Positions 15,736-23,865 are shown, counted from the stretch's first letter. The stretch is 29,628 nucleotides of DNA from JBGSWL01 sp041752455 (GCA_041752455.1 JBGSWL010000089.1:1-29628), one strand, 5' to 3'. Notes: a model not told the origin generated them from the sequence alone. A program made the numbers and translations.

Positions 15736-17288
15736 TGGACGCACTGGCGGCGATGCCCAGACCTGCGGCGGAAATGGGCAAGCGGGCCTTTGCCCTCGAG
15801 ACCGTCGGGATGACCAAGGTGTTCGGCGCGTTGCGCGCGCTCGATGATGTCTCGCTCCGCATCGAAGCCGGCGAGTTTCACGCTCTGCTCGGCGAAAACG
15901 GCGCCGGAAAGTCGACGCTTGTCAAGTGCATCATGGGCTTCTATCCGCCGACACGTGGCCAATTGCTGGTCAATGATCGCGAGACCGTCATCCGTTCACC
16001 TGCCGATGCGAGGTCCGCCGGAATCGGGATGGTCTACCAGCACTTCACGCTCGTGCCTTGCCTGACCGCTGCCGAGAACATGGTGATATCCCGTGCCGAC
16101 GTTCCGGTGATCATCGACTGGAAGAAGGAACGCGCCGAACTCGAAGCCTTCATGGAGCGCATGCCGTTTCGCGTGCCGCTGGAGATGAAGGTCTCGGGGC
16201 TCTCGGCGGGTGAGAAGCAAAAGCTGGAGATCCTGCGCCAGCTCTATCTGGACCAGCACTTCCTCATTCTGGACGAGCCGACCTCGGTGCTGACTCCGGC
16301 GGAAGCCGACGAAGTCCTCGGTCTGCTCCATGACATGGCGCGGGCCGGAGACATCACGGTCCTGATGATCACGCACAAGTTCCGCGAGGTGAATGCCTTT
16401 GCAGACCGCTTCTCGGTGCTGAGGCGCGGGGCATTTGTTGGCGGCGGGACGGTAGGCGAAGTGAGTACTGACGAGATGTCGCGGATGATGATCGGCGAGA
16501 CACAGATCCGGAAATCCGCAGCCAGGCAAAAGGATGTGCGCAGCAAAGTGCGGCTCGAACTGGCCGGCATCCATGTCGATGACAATGAGGGGCTGCCGGC
16601 GGTGGCGGCTGTCGACCTGAAGATCGCCGGCGGCGAGGTCCTCGGCATTGCAGGCGTCTCGGGCAATGGCCAGTCCGAGCTTGTGGAAGCGATATCCGGT
16701 CAACGGCCGATGCAGGACGGACGCATCTTCATCAATGGCAAGCCGTTTGAATCCACACGCGCCGACTTCGACCGCTTCAAGGTCTTCGGACTTCCCGAGG
16801 AGCCCCTGAAGAATGCTGCCGTTCGCCGCATGAGCGTTGCCGAGAACATCGCCTTCCGGTCGTTCGACAAGCCGCCTTTGGCCGGCCTTGGCTGGTGGCT
16901 GAAGCCGGCGAGCATGCGCGACAAGGCCGCCGGCCTGATCGAGCGATACCGCGTCAAGACACCCTCCACCGACACGCCGATCGAGAACCTCTCCGGCGGC
17001 AACGTACAGCGTGCGATCCTCGCCCGTGAACTGTCCGGCGACGTCGATGTGCTGATCGTAGCCAACCCGTGCTTCGGGCTGGACTTTGCATCGGTCGCGG
17101 AAATCCGCGCGCAGATCATGGACCAGCGCAACAAGGGCGCTGCCGTGCTGCTGGTGTCGGAGGATCTCGATGAAATCCTCGAACTCTCGGACCGGGTCGC
17201 CGTGATGTCGGAGGGCCGTATCACCTATGTTTCACCGATCGGCGAGACGGACCGCAACACGATCGGCGCCCACATGGCGGGCCACTGA
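15735..17288 (+). CDS. BMP-family ABC transporter ATP-binding protein (two nucleotide-binding domains)
   Basis: The energy-coupling ATPase of the importer, 517 residues with two ABC domains in tandem as in YufO/sugar (RbsA-like) systems. Domain 1 has Walker A GENGAGKST (about residue 57), signature LSAGEKQKLEI, Walker B FLILDEPTSVL and the His of MITHKF. Domain 2 has the degenerate Walker A GVSGNGQSE, signature LSGGNVQRAI and a Walker B variant VLIVANPCFGLDF, changes normal for this subfamily. Although the frame is open upstream to 15594, ATG 15735 overlaps the biuret hydrolase stop by one base and starts just ahead of the first domain. Its place between two cysteine hydrolases, away from the permeases, shows how closely uptake and catabolism are interleaved. 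Confidence 0.92.
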   Translation: MDALAAMPRPAAEMGKRAFALETVGMTKVFGALRALDDVSLRIEAGEFHALLGENGAGKSTLVKCIMGFYPPTRGQLLVNDRETVIRSPADARSAGIGMVYQHFTLVPCLTAAENMVISRADVPVIIDWKKERAELEAFMERMPFRVPLEMKVSGLSAGEKQKLEILRQLYLDQHFLILDEPTSVLTPAEADEVLGLLHDMARAGDITVLMITHKFREVNAFADRFSVLRRGAFVGGGTVGEVSTDEMSRMMIGETQIRKSAARQKDVRSKVRLELAGIHVDDNEGLPAVAAVDLKIAGGEVLGIAGVSGNGQSELVEAISGQRPMQDGRIFINGKPFESTRADFDRFKVFGLPEEPLKNAAVRRMSVAENIAFRSFDKPPLAGLGWWLKPASMRDKAAGLIERYRVKTPSTDTPIENLSGGNVQRAILARELSGDVDVLIVANPCFGLDFASVAEIRAQIMDQRNKGAAVLLVSEDLDEILELSDRVAVMSEGRITYVSPIGETDRNTIGAHMAGH

Positions 17289-17289
17289 G

Positions 17290-17964
17290 ATGATGAAGGT
17301 AAAGGCGGAGCCCTATGACTACAGCCTCGATCCTGCCGGCGTGGCGCTGGTCGTGATCGACATGCAGCGCGACTTCATCGAACCGGGCGGGTTCGGCGAT
17401 GCCCTCGGCAATGATGTGTCGCGCCTGTCGGCGATCATTCCGGCGACTGCCCGCCTGATCGCGCTGTTTCGCCGGACAGGCTGGCCGGTGATCCACACGC
17501 GCGAGGCGCATTTGCCGGACATGTCCGATTGTCCGCCGTCAAAGGTTGCGCGCGGCAACGCCCCGGTGCGGATCGGGGAAGAAGGCCCCATGGGCCGGCT
17601 GCTGGTGCGGGGCGAGGCCGGCAATGCCATTGTGCCGGACCTTGCGCCGCTCGACGGCGAACTGGTGATCGACAAGCCTGGCAAGGGCATGTTCTGGGCC
17701 ACCGAGCTGCATGAAACGCTTCAATCGCGAGGCATCACGCATCTGGTCTTTGCAGGCGTGACGACCGAGGTCTGCGTGCAGACCTCCATGCGCGAGGCCA
17801 ATGACCGGGGCTATGAATGCCTTCTGGTGACCGATTGTACCGAGAGCTATTTCCCGGAATTCAAGGCGGCCACCATCGCCATGATCACGGCACAGGGGGG
17901 CATCGTCGGTTGGGCCGCACCGCTGGACGCCTTGGAACGCGCCGTCGAGGGAGAGAAAGCATGA
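17290..17964 (+). CDS. Isochorismatase-fold cysteine hydrolase, paralogue of the biuret hydrolase
   Basis: An amide hydrolase of 224 residues in the same superfamily as BiuH, RutB and triuret hydrolase TrtA. The triad is D24 (VVIDMQRDFIE), K129 (VIDKPGKGMFW) and C162 (TTEVCVQTSMREAND). It shares HTREAHLPDMSD and the MREANDRGYECLL block with the biuret hydrolase two genes upstream, but loses the WRSQRIGAGIGDPGP segment, which here reads VARGNAPVRIGEEGP, so the substrate should differ. It starts one base after the ATPase stop; a second in-frame ATG follows at once. A role on triuret, carboxybiuret or a ureide from the same pathway is possible; the sequence alone does not decide. Confidence 0.85.
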   Translation: MMKVKAEPYDYSLDPAGVALVVIDMQRDFIEPGGFGDALGNDVSRLSAIIPATARLIALFRRTGWPVIHTREAHLPDMSDCPPSKVARGNAPVRIGEEGPMGRLLVRGEAGNAIVPDLAPLDGELVIDKPGKGMFWATELHETLQSRGITHLVFAGVTTEVCVQTSMREANDRGYECLLVTDCTESYFPEFKAATIAMITAQGGIVGWAAPLDALERAVEGEKA

Positions 17965-18731
17965 ATGAACGGATGGGCCGATGGGCGGGCCGCAACAGCG
18001 ACAAGGACGCCGTGCGCGCCGATGTCTGGTCGGCTCTGGAAGCCGACGGCATGGCCATGGGGCCGACCTGGAGCCACATACCGAACTTCATCGGCGCCGA
18101 CATGGCCGCCTGGCATCTGGCGCAGACCGATGCATGGAAGGCGGCGCGCACGGTCAAGTGCAATCCTGATCCGCCGCAAATTCCGCTGCGTCTGCGCGCG
18201 CTCTACGAAGGCAAGACCGTCTATGCGCCGGTGCCGTACCTGACCAAGGACTTTCCCTATCTGCGCCTTGACCCTGCGGTTCTTGCCCGCAAGGGCGTGT
18301 CCTTCGAAATCGCCGCGACTTCCGAGGGCTACATGATGCATGGCGAGCGCATCGGCTTCGAGGATGTCGAACCGCTGGATTTCGCGGTGGTCGGTTCGGT
18401 CGCCGTCAGCCGGTCCGGCGGGCGGACGGGAAAGGGGGCGGGTTTTGCGGACCTCGAGACCGGGATCTTCCGCGAACTCGGCATTATCGGGCCGCACACT
18501 CCGATGGCGACAACCATCCATTCCTCGCAACTGGTTCCGGAAGACAGGGTTGTCATGATGGCGCATGACAGTCCGCTGGATTTCGTCGCTACGGAAGCCG
18601 AACTGATCGTCACCGGTAACGTCGATCCGCGTCCTTCCGGCGTTGCCTGGGATTTCGTCCAGCCGGACCAGTACGACCAGATCCCGTTCCTGCGCGCGCT
18701 GCGCGAACGAATGGAGGCCCGTCCCCGATGA
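17961..18731 (+). CDS. COG0212-type paralogue of 5-formyltetrahydrofolate cyclo-ligase
   Basis: A protein of 256 residues resembling 5-formyltetrahydrofolate cyclo-ligase (MTHFS) but of the longer COG0212/MTHFSD branch. Features: an N-terminal helix with VRADVWSALEADG, KCNPDPPQIPLRLRAL (a nucleotide-binding region variant), and GGRTGKGAGFADLE, which replaces the GGGYYDR-type loop of true cyclo-ligases. A published comparative study found COG0212 proteins without cyclo-ligase activity and linked many of them to thiamin genes; their reaction is unknown. Its ATG overlaps the preceding stop (ATGA), and its own stop overlaps the next ATG, so it belongs to this operon. No thiamin gene is seen here. 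Function unknown; an ATP-dependent step on a formyl or pyrimidine-like group is a guess. Confidence 0.78.
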   Translation: MNERMGRWAGRNSDKDAVRADVWSALEADGMAMGPTWSHIPNFIGADMAAWHLAQTDAWKAARTVKCNPDPPQIPLRLRALYEGKTVYAPVPYLTKDFPYLRLDPAVLARKGVSFEIAATSEGYMMHGERIGFEDVEPLDFAVVGSVAVSRSGGRTGKGAGFADLETGIFRELGIIGPHTPMATTIHSSQLVPEDRVVMMAHDSPLDFVATEAELIVTGNVDPRPSGVAWDFVQPDQYDQIPFLRALRERMEARPR

Positions 18732-19135
18732 TCGTCAACGATCCGGCAACGCTGGCCGAGGTGACGGAGGTGTTCGAGCGTTACGAGGCGGCTTTCATTG
18801 CCAATGACATCGAGGGCATGGACGCCCTGTTCTGGCAGGACGATCGCGTTGTGCGCCATGGCATCGCGGACTATCAGCACGGCGCAGCCGAGGTCACGGC
18901 GTTCCGCCATACCCAGCCGTCGCGCGGTCTTGAACGCGAGCTTGACCGTGTGACGATCACCACCTTCGGAACCGCGTTCGCAACGGCCTCAATCCTGTTC
19001 CGCCGGGATTCAACGCCTGGCAAGGTCGGTCGTCAGATGCAGACATGGGCCCGCTTGCCACAGGGTTGGCGGGTCGTCGCTGCCCATGTCAGTATCATCG
19101 ACGAACCGATCACCGAGTCCCCGACAGCGGAATGA
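18728..19135 (+). CDS. AtzH/HpxZ-like DUF3225 protein (NTF2 fold)
   Basis: A compact protein of 135 residues in the DUF3225 group, fold of the NTF2 superfamily. The sequence VTEVFERYEAAFIANDIEGMDALFWQDDR, then TITTFGTAFATASILFRR and GRQMQTWARLPQGWRVVAAHVS, is typical of HpxZ (oxalurate cluster of Klebsiella) and of AtzH, which was proposed to act on 1,3-dicarboxyurea to give allophanate. The two residues reported as needed in AtzH, a Tyr and an Arg 24 residues apart, appear to correspond to Y19 and R43 here (from memory of that work). Its usual partners AtzE and AtzG are absent, but allophanate hydrolase is present 0.7 kb away. It overlaps the upstream gene by four bases. Confidence 0.83.
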   Translation: MIVNDPATLAEVTEVFERYEAAFIANDIEGMDALFWQDDRVVRHGIADYQHGAAEVTAFRHTQPSRGLERELDRVTITTFGTAFATASILFRRDSTPGKVGRQMQTWARLPQGWRVVAAHVSIIDEPITESPTAE

Positions 19136-19138
19136 CGC

Positions 19139-19828
19139 TTGGCCAGAACCGAACAACGCACGTCCGTCGATACGATACGCCTTGAAGTCGCACGCAGGAT
19201 CGTGAGCGGTGACCTTGCGCCCGGCAACGCGCTCGATGAAGCGGGCCTTGCCGCAGAGTTCGGCGTGTCGCGGACGCCGGTTCGAGAGGCCCTGCGCCAG
19301 TTGTGTGCCTCCGGCCTTGTCGAACAGCGCCCACACCGCACGGCCATCGTCCGCAAGCCCGACGAGGAAGCGTTGCATGGCATGTTTGCCGTGATGGGTT
19401 ATCTGGAGTCGCTGTGCGCGAACCTCTGCTCGATGGCGATGGACCCTGCCGGTCGCTCCGCACTTGAGCTGCTGCACCGGCGCATGGGGGCGATGGTCCG
19501 CGCCGGAGATACCGACGCCTATACAAGCGCCAACGAGACCTTTCACGGAACCATCTATGACGGCACGGGCAATGCCTATCTTGCCGAGATCACCCGCGCG
19601 ACGCGCCAGCGTGTCCAGCCATTCCGGCGCGCCCAGTTCAACGCGCTTGGCCGCCTTGCCGCGTCCCATGCAGAGCATTCGGCGATCGTCGAAGCGATCC
19701 TGCGTGCTGACCGCGGCGCCGCCGAAGCGGCCATGAAAGCCCATATCGGGTTTGTCGAGACAGCCTGGCTTCGCTATGCGGGCCGGGTTCAATCACCTGA
19801 GGCGACAAAACTCCTCCAGGAACCGTAG
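19139..19828 (+). CDS. GntR-family transcriptional regulator with FCD domain
   Basis: A DNA-binding regulator of 229 residues. The N-terminal winged helix shows the GntR hallmarks IVSGDLAPGNALDEAGLAAEFGVSRTPVREALRQLCASGLVE (about residues 21-62). The rest is a helical FCD ligand-binding domain with NETFHGTIYDGTGNAYLAEI and a C-terminal EHSAIVEAILRADRGAAEAAMKAHI, both family-typical; the two His residues in these segments are usual metal ligands. The start is TTG 19139, three bases after the preceding stop; no ATG is available in frame nearby. It is last in the plus-strand operon, overlaps the convergent allophanate hydrolase gene by 40 bases, and most probably controls this cluster through the TTGCATGCAA palindromes. 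Confidence 0.9.
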   Translation: MARTEQRTSVDTIRLEVARRIVSGDLAPGNALDEAGLAAEFGVSRTPVREALRQLCASGLVEQRPHRTAIVRKPDEEALHGMFAVMGYLESLCANLCSMAMDPAGRSALELLHRRMGAMVRAGDTDAYTSANETFHGTIYDGTGNAYLAEITRATRQRVQPFRRAQFNALGRLAASHAEHSAIVEAILRADRGAAEAAMKAHIGFVETAWLRYAGRVQSPEATKLLQEP

Positions 19829-21534
19829 GACGAAATGTCCCGCGCGCCCTTCACCGCTTCGGCCTCGGCGAGGAAGCCCTTGGCCGTGCTGCCGTCTTCG
19901 AGAACCAGCGTCCCGATCCCCAGCGGTGCCGGTATCGCTGCGACGAAGGAACCGAAGGCCTGTTCATCAAGTGACCAGAGTTCCACGGCAATCGGTGCGC
20001 CGTCACCTTTGCCGACGCGGATCAGGCCGGGCTTGGGTGGGACAGTGCCGGAAAGCGCGTAGAGCGTGTAGTCAGGCGCTGTCGACAGGGCCCTCACGAA
20101 CACAGCACCACGTCCCGTCAGTTCATGGTTCAGCGGCATGCCGGAGAGGTGCGCGCCGACAACGGCGAGGGTCACACGGCCGTCCGCGCCTTCCGCTCCG
20201 CCCGCGCGCCGCCGGCCGGTTTCGACCAGATCGGCGACACCGGCAAGGAACGCATCGGACCCGGCCTTGCCGATCAGGGTGAGCGAGGAGGGGAAGCCGT
20301 CAGGGCGCTCACCGCAAGGCCCGGAAATGGCCGCGAGATCAAGCAGGTTCACGAAATTCGTGTAGGTTCCAAGGTTGGAATTGAGCGTGACCGGATCGGC
20401 CAGCACCTGCTCCACAGTGTAAAGTGCGGGCAGGGTCGGCACGGCAAGACAGTCATATCTGGCCAAGACCGGCTCCAGCATGCGCTTCATCTCGGCCAGT
20501 TTGTAGAAGGCGTCGAAGGCCGCCACGGCGTCAAACTTTGACGCACCCGAAATGATCGCACGCGTGACCGGATGGAGTGCGTCAGGGTCGGTCTCGATCA
20601 GTGCCTTGACCGCATGATATCGCTCGGCGACCCACGGCCCTTCATAGAGCAGGCGCGCGACGGCATGCAGGGGTTCGAAATCGATCTCGGTGATGATCCC
20701 GCCAAGGCTCGCGAGATGATCCAGATCGGCGGCGTAGGCAGCTTCAGCAGCAGTGTCATCGAAGAAGTACCGGCCATCCTTGCGCGGCACGGCGACCTTG
20801 AAACGCGGCGGGACCGGCCCGAGACCCGCCGCCGGCAGGTTTCGAGACATGAAGTCCGAAACGTCGAAGCCCTGCGCTACAGCGGCGACTTCCGCCGCAT
20901 CAGCGGCAGTGGGGGCAAAGATCGAGACCGTGTCCAGCGTGCGGCATGCTGGTACGACGCCGGTCGCCGAGAGGAGACCGAGGCTCGGCTTGAGGCCGAC
21001 AATTGCGTTGAGACCTGCCGGTATGCGACCCGAACCGGCGGTGTCAGTCCCCAACGAAAAAGCGGCAATACCGGCTCCGACAGAAGTGGCCGAACCTGAC
21101 GACGATCCGCCCGGAACGAGGTCAGCCCGCATCGAGTTGCGCGGGACGCCATAGGGGGAACGGACACCGACCAGACCCGTGGCGAATTGGTCGAGGTTGG
21201 CCTTGGCGATGCAGATGGCACCGGCGGCCTCGAGCCTTGCGACAACGAATGCCGATTGCCGGGCCACATAGGCGAAGGCCGGGCAGGCGGCCGTCGTTTC
21301 CATGCCGGCAACATCTATGTTGTCCTTGGCCACGAACGGCAGGCCATAGAGCGGGAGGTCCTGTTTGCCTCGCGCCTCAAGCGCTTCCGCCTCGGCAATC
21401 GCTTGTGCTTCCGGCTTCATCGAGATGAAGATCGCCGGATCGTCATGGGCGCGGTGCGCGGCATAGGCAGCGCGGATCGCCTCGACGGGGGAAAGGGCGC
21501 GCCATGTTTCGAACGGTCTGGCCTTGGGGTTCAT
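19789..21534 (-). CDS. atzF: Allophanate hydrolase (amidase signature family plus C-terminal domain)
   Basis: An enzyme of 581 residues expected to hydrolyse allophanate to carbon dioxide and ammonia (EC 3.5.1.54). The amidase half has the Ser-cisSer-Lys triad as K70 (FVAKDNIDV), S144 (PGGSSSGSA) and S168 (GTDTAGSGR). The C-terminal part, from about residue 455 (VVGAHLSGMPLNHELTGRG) through YALSGTVPPKPGLIRV to IGTLVLEDGS and SSYGSWRSFV, is the domain specific to AtzF/urea amidolyase allophanate hydrolases and separates it from AtzE or general amidases. ATG 21534 has GGAGAA upstream; the frame is open to 21579 but without a ribosome site. It is transcribed toward the GntR gene, and the TTGCATGCAA palindrome lies 39-50 bases before its start. 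It completes the biuret route. Confidence 0.92.
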   Translation of the reverse strand: MNPKARPFETWRALSPVEAIRAAYAAHRAHDDPAIFISMKPEAQAIAEAEALEARGKQDLPLYGLPFVAKDNIDVAGMETTAACPAFAYVARQSAFVVARLEAAGAICIAKANLDQFATGLVGVRSPYGVPRNSMRADLVPGGSSSGSATSVGAGIAAFSLGTDTAGSGRIPAGLNAIVGLKPSLGLLSATGVVPACRTLDTVSIFAPTAADAAEVAAVAQGFDVSDFMSRNLPAAGLGPVPPRFKVAVPRKDGRYFFDDTAAEAAYAADLDHLASLGGIITEIDFEPLHAVARLLYEGPWVAERYHAVKALIETDPDALHPVTRAIISGASKFDAVAAFDAFYKLAEMKRMLEPVLARYDCLAVPTLPALYTVEQVLADPVTLNSNLGTYTNFVNLLDLAAISGPCGERPDGFPSSLTLIGKAGSDAFLAGVADLVETGRRRAGGAEGADGRVTLAVVGAHLSGMPLNHELTGRGAVFVRALSTAPDYTLYALSGTVPPKPGLIRVGKGDGAPIAVELWSLDEQAFGSFVAAIPAPLGIGTLVLEDGSTAKGFLAEAEAVKGARDISSYGSWRSFVASGD

Positions 21535-21572
21535 GGTTTCTCCAGTGGTCAAAAAACAGGCAAAAATGATGC

Positions 21573-21584
21573 ATTGCATGCAAT
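21573..21584. promoter_or_regulatory. Palindrome ATTGCATGCAAT, candidate GntR operator before allophanate hydrolase
   Basis: A perfect 12-base dyad; with the base at 21572 the 13 bases CATTGCATGCAAT are identical to those at 10506-10518. It lies 39 bases upstream of the allophanate hydrolase ATG, where it would overlap the promoter, as expected for a repressor site. Exact recurrence in front of two transcription units of the same pathway is unlikely by chance. Confidence 0.65.
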
Positions 21585-22024
21585 TTTCGGCATCTCAGCC
21601 ACTCTCCGGGGCACTTGTGGCACTTTGGTCGCCGGTTTTGTGCCCCTGATGCCTTTCGGACGGATGAGACATCCAAGGTTCAGCAAGAAGCGTGCCACCG
21701 GGCGCCGTCGGGGGATGCAGGGCCCCGAGCAGGTTAGGGGGCGGTGCGCGTCGGCATGAGCCCTATCAGCCCATTTCGCACCTTCAAGACGTCGCTCGGG
21801 ATTATCCGTTTGGCGGTGAAAATGTCTGTGCGGTTCCCGCTGTCGCTTCAGAATGTAGGAAACTTGCTTCATGAGCGGGATCGACGCCAAGGGGGCCCTC
21901 GGAGTGCTTTTCGGCGTTCGCCTTTCACGCCGGTCAGCAAGAAAACCTGTAGCTGGACTAAGCAATGTCCGGCCGGTAGCTATATCCTCCCGGAACTTGG
22001 CCGGGCTCTTGGGCGGTTCAGACA
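21585..22024. other. Intergenic region between the catabolic cluster and the polysaccharide cluster
   Basis: 440 bases with no supported gene on either strand. Short frames here are not followed by any recognisable domain. It should hold the promoters of the divergent allophanate hydrolase gene and of the ABC exporter, but no clear -35/-10 pair or strong hairpin is seen. Confidence 0.5.
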
Positions 22025-23851
22025 ATGCGAAGGCGCACCTCAGCCATAAAGCAACCGATCGAGAATCTCGGTTGGTTTGGCGACGATGGCATAATCGCCG
22101 TGATGCGCCGGCTTTTCGACGACGGTTTCCGGGGTCAGCACCGGGGCCCGTTCGTACTCGCAATGGGCTGCATGCTCGTCGTCTCCGCCACAACGGCGAT
22201 GAGTGCCTGGATCATCAGCGATGTCGTCAACCGGCTGTTCATCAGCCGTGACATGTCCTTGGTCGTTCCGGTCGCCCTCGCGATCGGCGCAATGTTCATC
22301 GTGCGCGGCTTTGCCGCCTATGGCCGGGAGATCATCCTTGGCCGGATCGGCACTGCCATCACCCGGCAGTTTCAGGTCCGCATGATCCGCAAACTGACAA
22401 CGTTGTCGTTTCCGGTGCTCGACGCCAGCCGCAGCGGCAACGTGATCATGCGGATATCAAGAAACGGAAACGTCATGGCGGACGCCGTCATCCTGGTTGC
22501 AGCGCATCTCGGCGGGAACCTGCTGACCGTTCTTGCGCTTGCCGTCGTCATGGTCATGCAGGATCCGTTGATGTCGGCGATCATCATCGTCTTCGTTCCG
22601 TTCGTCGTTCTCGGCATGCGCAGGTTGACCCAGCAACTCAGGCAGCAGGATACCGATGAGTTCTCCGGCATGTCGGCCGTCGTCGGGGCCACAAGCGAGG
22701 CGATATCGGGAATGTCTGTCGTCCGCGTTTTCGGTCTTGAGGAGAGCGTGAACGCAGCTGTCGAGGCTGCCGCCCGCGGGACAGAATTGCGCAGGAATTC
22801 CATCCTGCAGATCACCGCCCTGACGCTTCCCCTGGTGGAGACACTTGCCGGCATCGCGGTGAGTTTGGTCATCATCTATGCCGGATGGCAGTCGGTCGGG
22901 TCGGGCCGCACGCCAGGTGAATTCATGTCGTTCCTGACGGCTTTCCTCCTCGCCTATGAGCCTGCCAAGCGCCTCGCCGGGATCAATATCCAACTGCAGC
23001 GCAGTGCCAACCGGGCGAAGATGGTTTACGAAATGCTCGACAGTCCGCAGGTCGAGGCGGACCGGCCCGGGGCGCTCGATATGCCCCGGCCAGTCGGCGC
23101 CATCACGTTCGAGGATGTCGGCTTTTCCTACGATGGCGTTGGTTTGCCCGTTCTTGACGGACTGTCATTCGACGTCCGGCCGGGCTCGATCACCGCAATC
23201 GTCGGTGTTTCGGGCGCAGGCAAGTCGACGGTCTTCAAGCTGCTGCAGCGGCTCTATGAGCCGACCGCCGGACGAATCCTGATCGACGGCACCGACATCG
23301 CGAGCGTGACCCGCGCCAGCCTTCGGGCCAACATGGCGACCGTCCTGCAAGACACTTTCCTGTTTGCCGGGACCATACGGGAAAACATCGCGCATGGCCG
23401 GCCGGGAGCGAGTGATGCAGAGATTGAGGCCGCCGCCGAGGCTGCGCTGGTCACCGAGTTTTCCAGCCGACTGAAGCGCGGGCTCGATGCACGTGTCGGC
23501 GAAAATGGCCGCCGCTTCAGTGGCGGGCAACGGCAGCGGATCGCGATCGCCCGCGCGCTCTTGCGTGATGCACAGATCCTGTTGCTGGATGAAGCGACGG
23601 CATCGCTGGACAACCAGTCCGAGCGGATCGTCCGTGCCGCCATCGACCGCCTCACGCTTGGCCGGACAACCCTGCTGGTTTCGCACCGGTTATCGTCGAT
23701 TGCATCTGCGGACCGGGTTCTCGTCATCGATGGCGGCAAGATCGTTGAACAGGGGCGTCACGACGATCTGCTTGCGTTGAACGGGACCTATGCGCGCTTT
23801 TTTGCAACTGGCGGCCTGGATGATCGGGCAGCAACCGCGGAAGCTGACTGA
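22025..23851 (+). CDS. ABC exporter with fused membrane and ATPase domains (MsbA-like)
   Basis: A half-transporter of 608 residues that probably flips a lipid-linked glycan, lipid A-like molecule or polysaccharide across the inner membrane as a homodimer. Residues about 40-330 form six membrane segments; the first contains VVSATTAMSAWIISDVVN, common in MsbA-like proteins. The ATPase half has Walker A GVSGAGKST (about residue 395), Q-loop VLQDTFLF, signature FSGGQRQRIAIARALL, Walker B ILLLDEATASLD and H-loop LLVSHRLSS, all intact. ATG 22025 is used; ATG 22103 is an alternative, and neither has a strong ribosome site. It is convergent with the sulfotransferase gene 14 bases away. The nearby sugar-modifying genes support a glycan substrate, but this is inferred. 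Confidence 0.88.
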   Translation: MRRRTSAIKQPIENLGWFGDDGIIAVMRRLFDDGFRGQHRGPFVLAMGCMLVVSATTAMSAWIISDVVNRLFISRDMSLVVPVALAIGAMFIVRGFAAYGREIILGRIGTAITRQFQVRMIRKLTTLSFPVLDASRSGNVIMRISRNGNVMADAVILVAAHLGGNLLTVLALAVVMVMQDPLMSAIIIVFVPFVVLGMRRLTQQLRQQDTDEFSGMSAVVGATSEAISGMSVVRVFGLEESVNAAVEAAARGTELRRNSILQITALTLPLVETLAGIAVSLVIIYAGWQSVGSGRTPGEFMSFLTAFLLAYEPAKRLAGINIQLQRSANRAKMVYEMLDSPQVEADRPGALDMPRPVGAITFEDVGFSYDGVGLPVLDGLSFDVRPGSITAIVGVSGAGKSTVFKLLQRLYEPTAGRILIDGTDIASVTRASLRANMATVLQDTFLFAGTIRENIAHGRPGASDAEIEAAAEAALVTEFSSRLKRGLDARVGENGRRFSGGQRQRIAIARALLRDAQILLLDEATASLDNQSERIVRAAIDRLTLGRTTLLVSHRLSSIASADRVLVIDGGKIVEQGRHDDLLALNGTYARFFATGGLDDRAATAEAD

Positions 23852-23865
23852 CAGCGTTTTCGGAT

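Noticed and set aside
17961..18731. True 5-formyltetrahydrofolate cyclo-ligase
   Set aside because: The protein is longer and has GGRTGKGAGFADLE in place of the usual loop; it fits the COG0212 branch better.
19789..21534. AtzE (carboxybiuret hydrolase) or a general amidase
   Set aside because: The C-terminal VVGAHLSGMPLN...SYGSWRSF domain is specific to allophanate hydrolases, and no AtzG partner is found.
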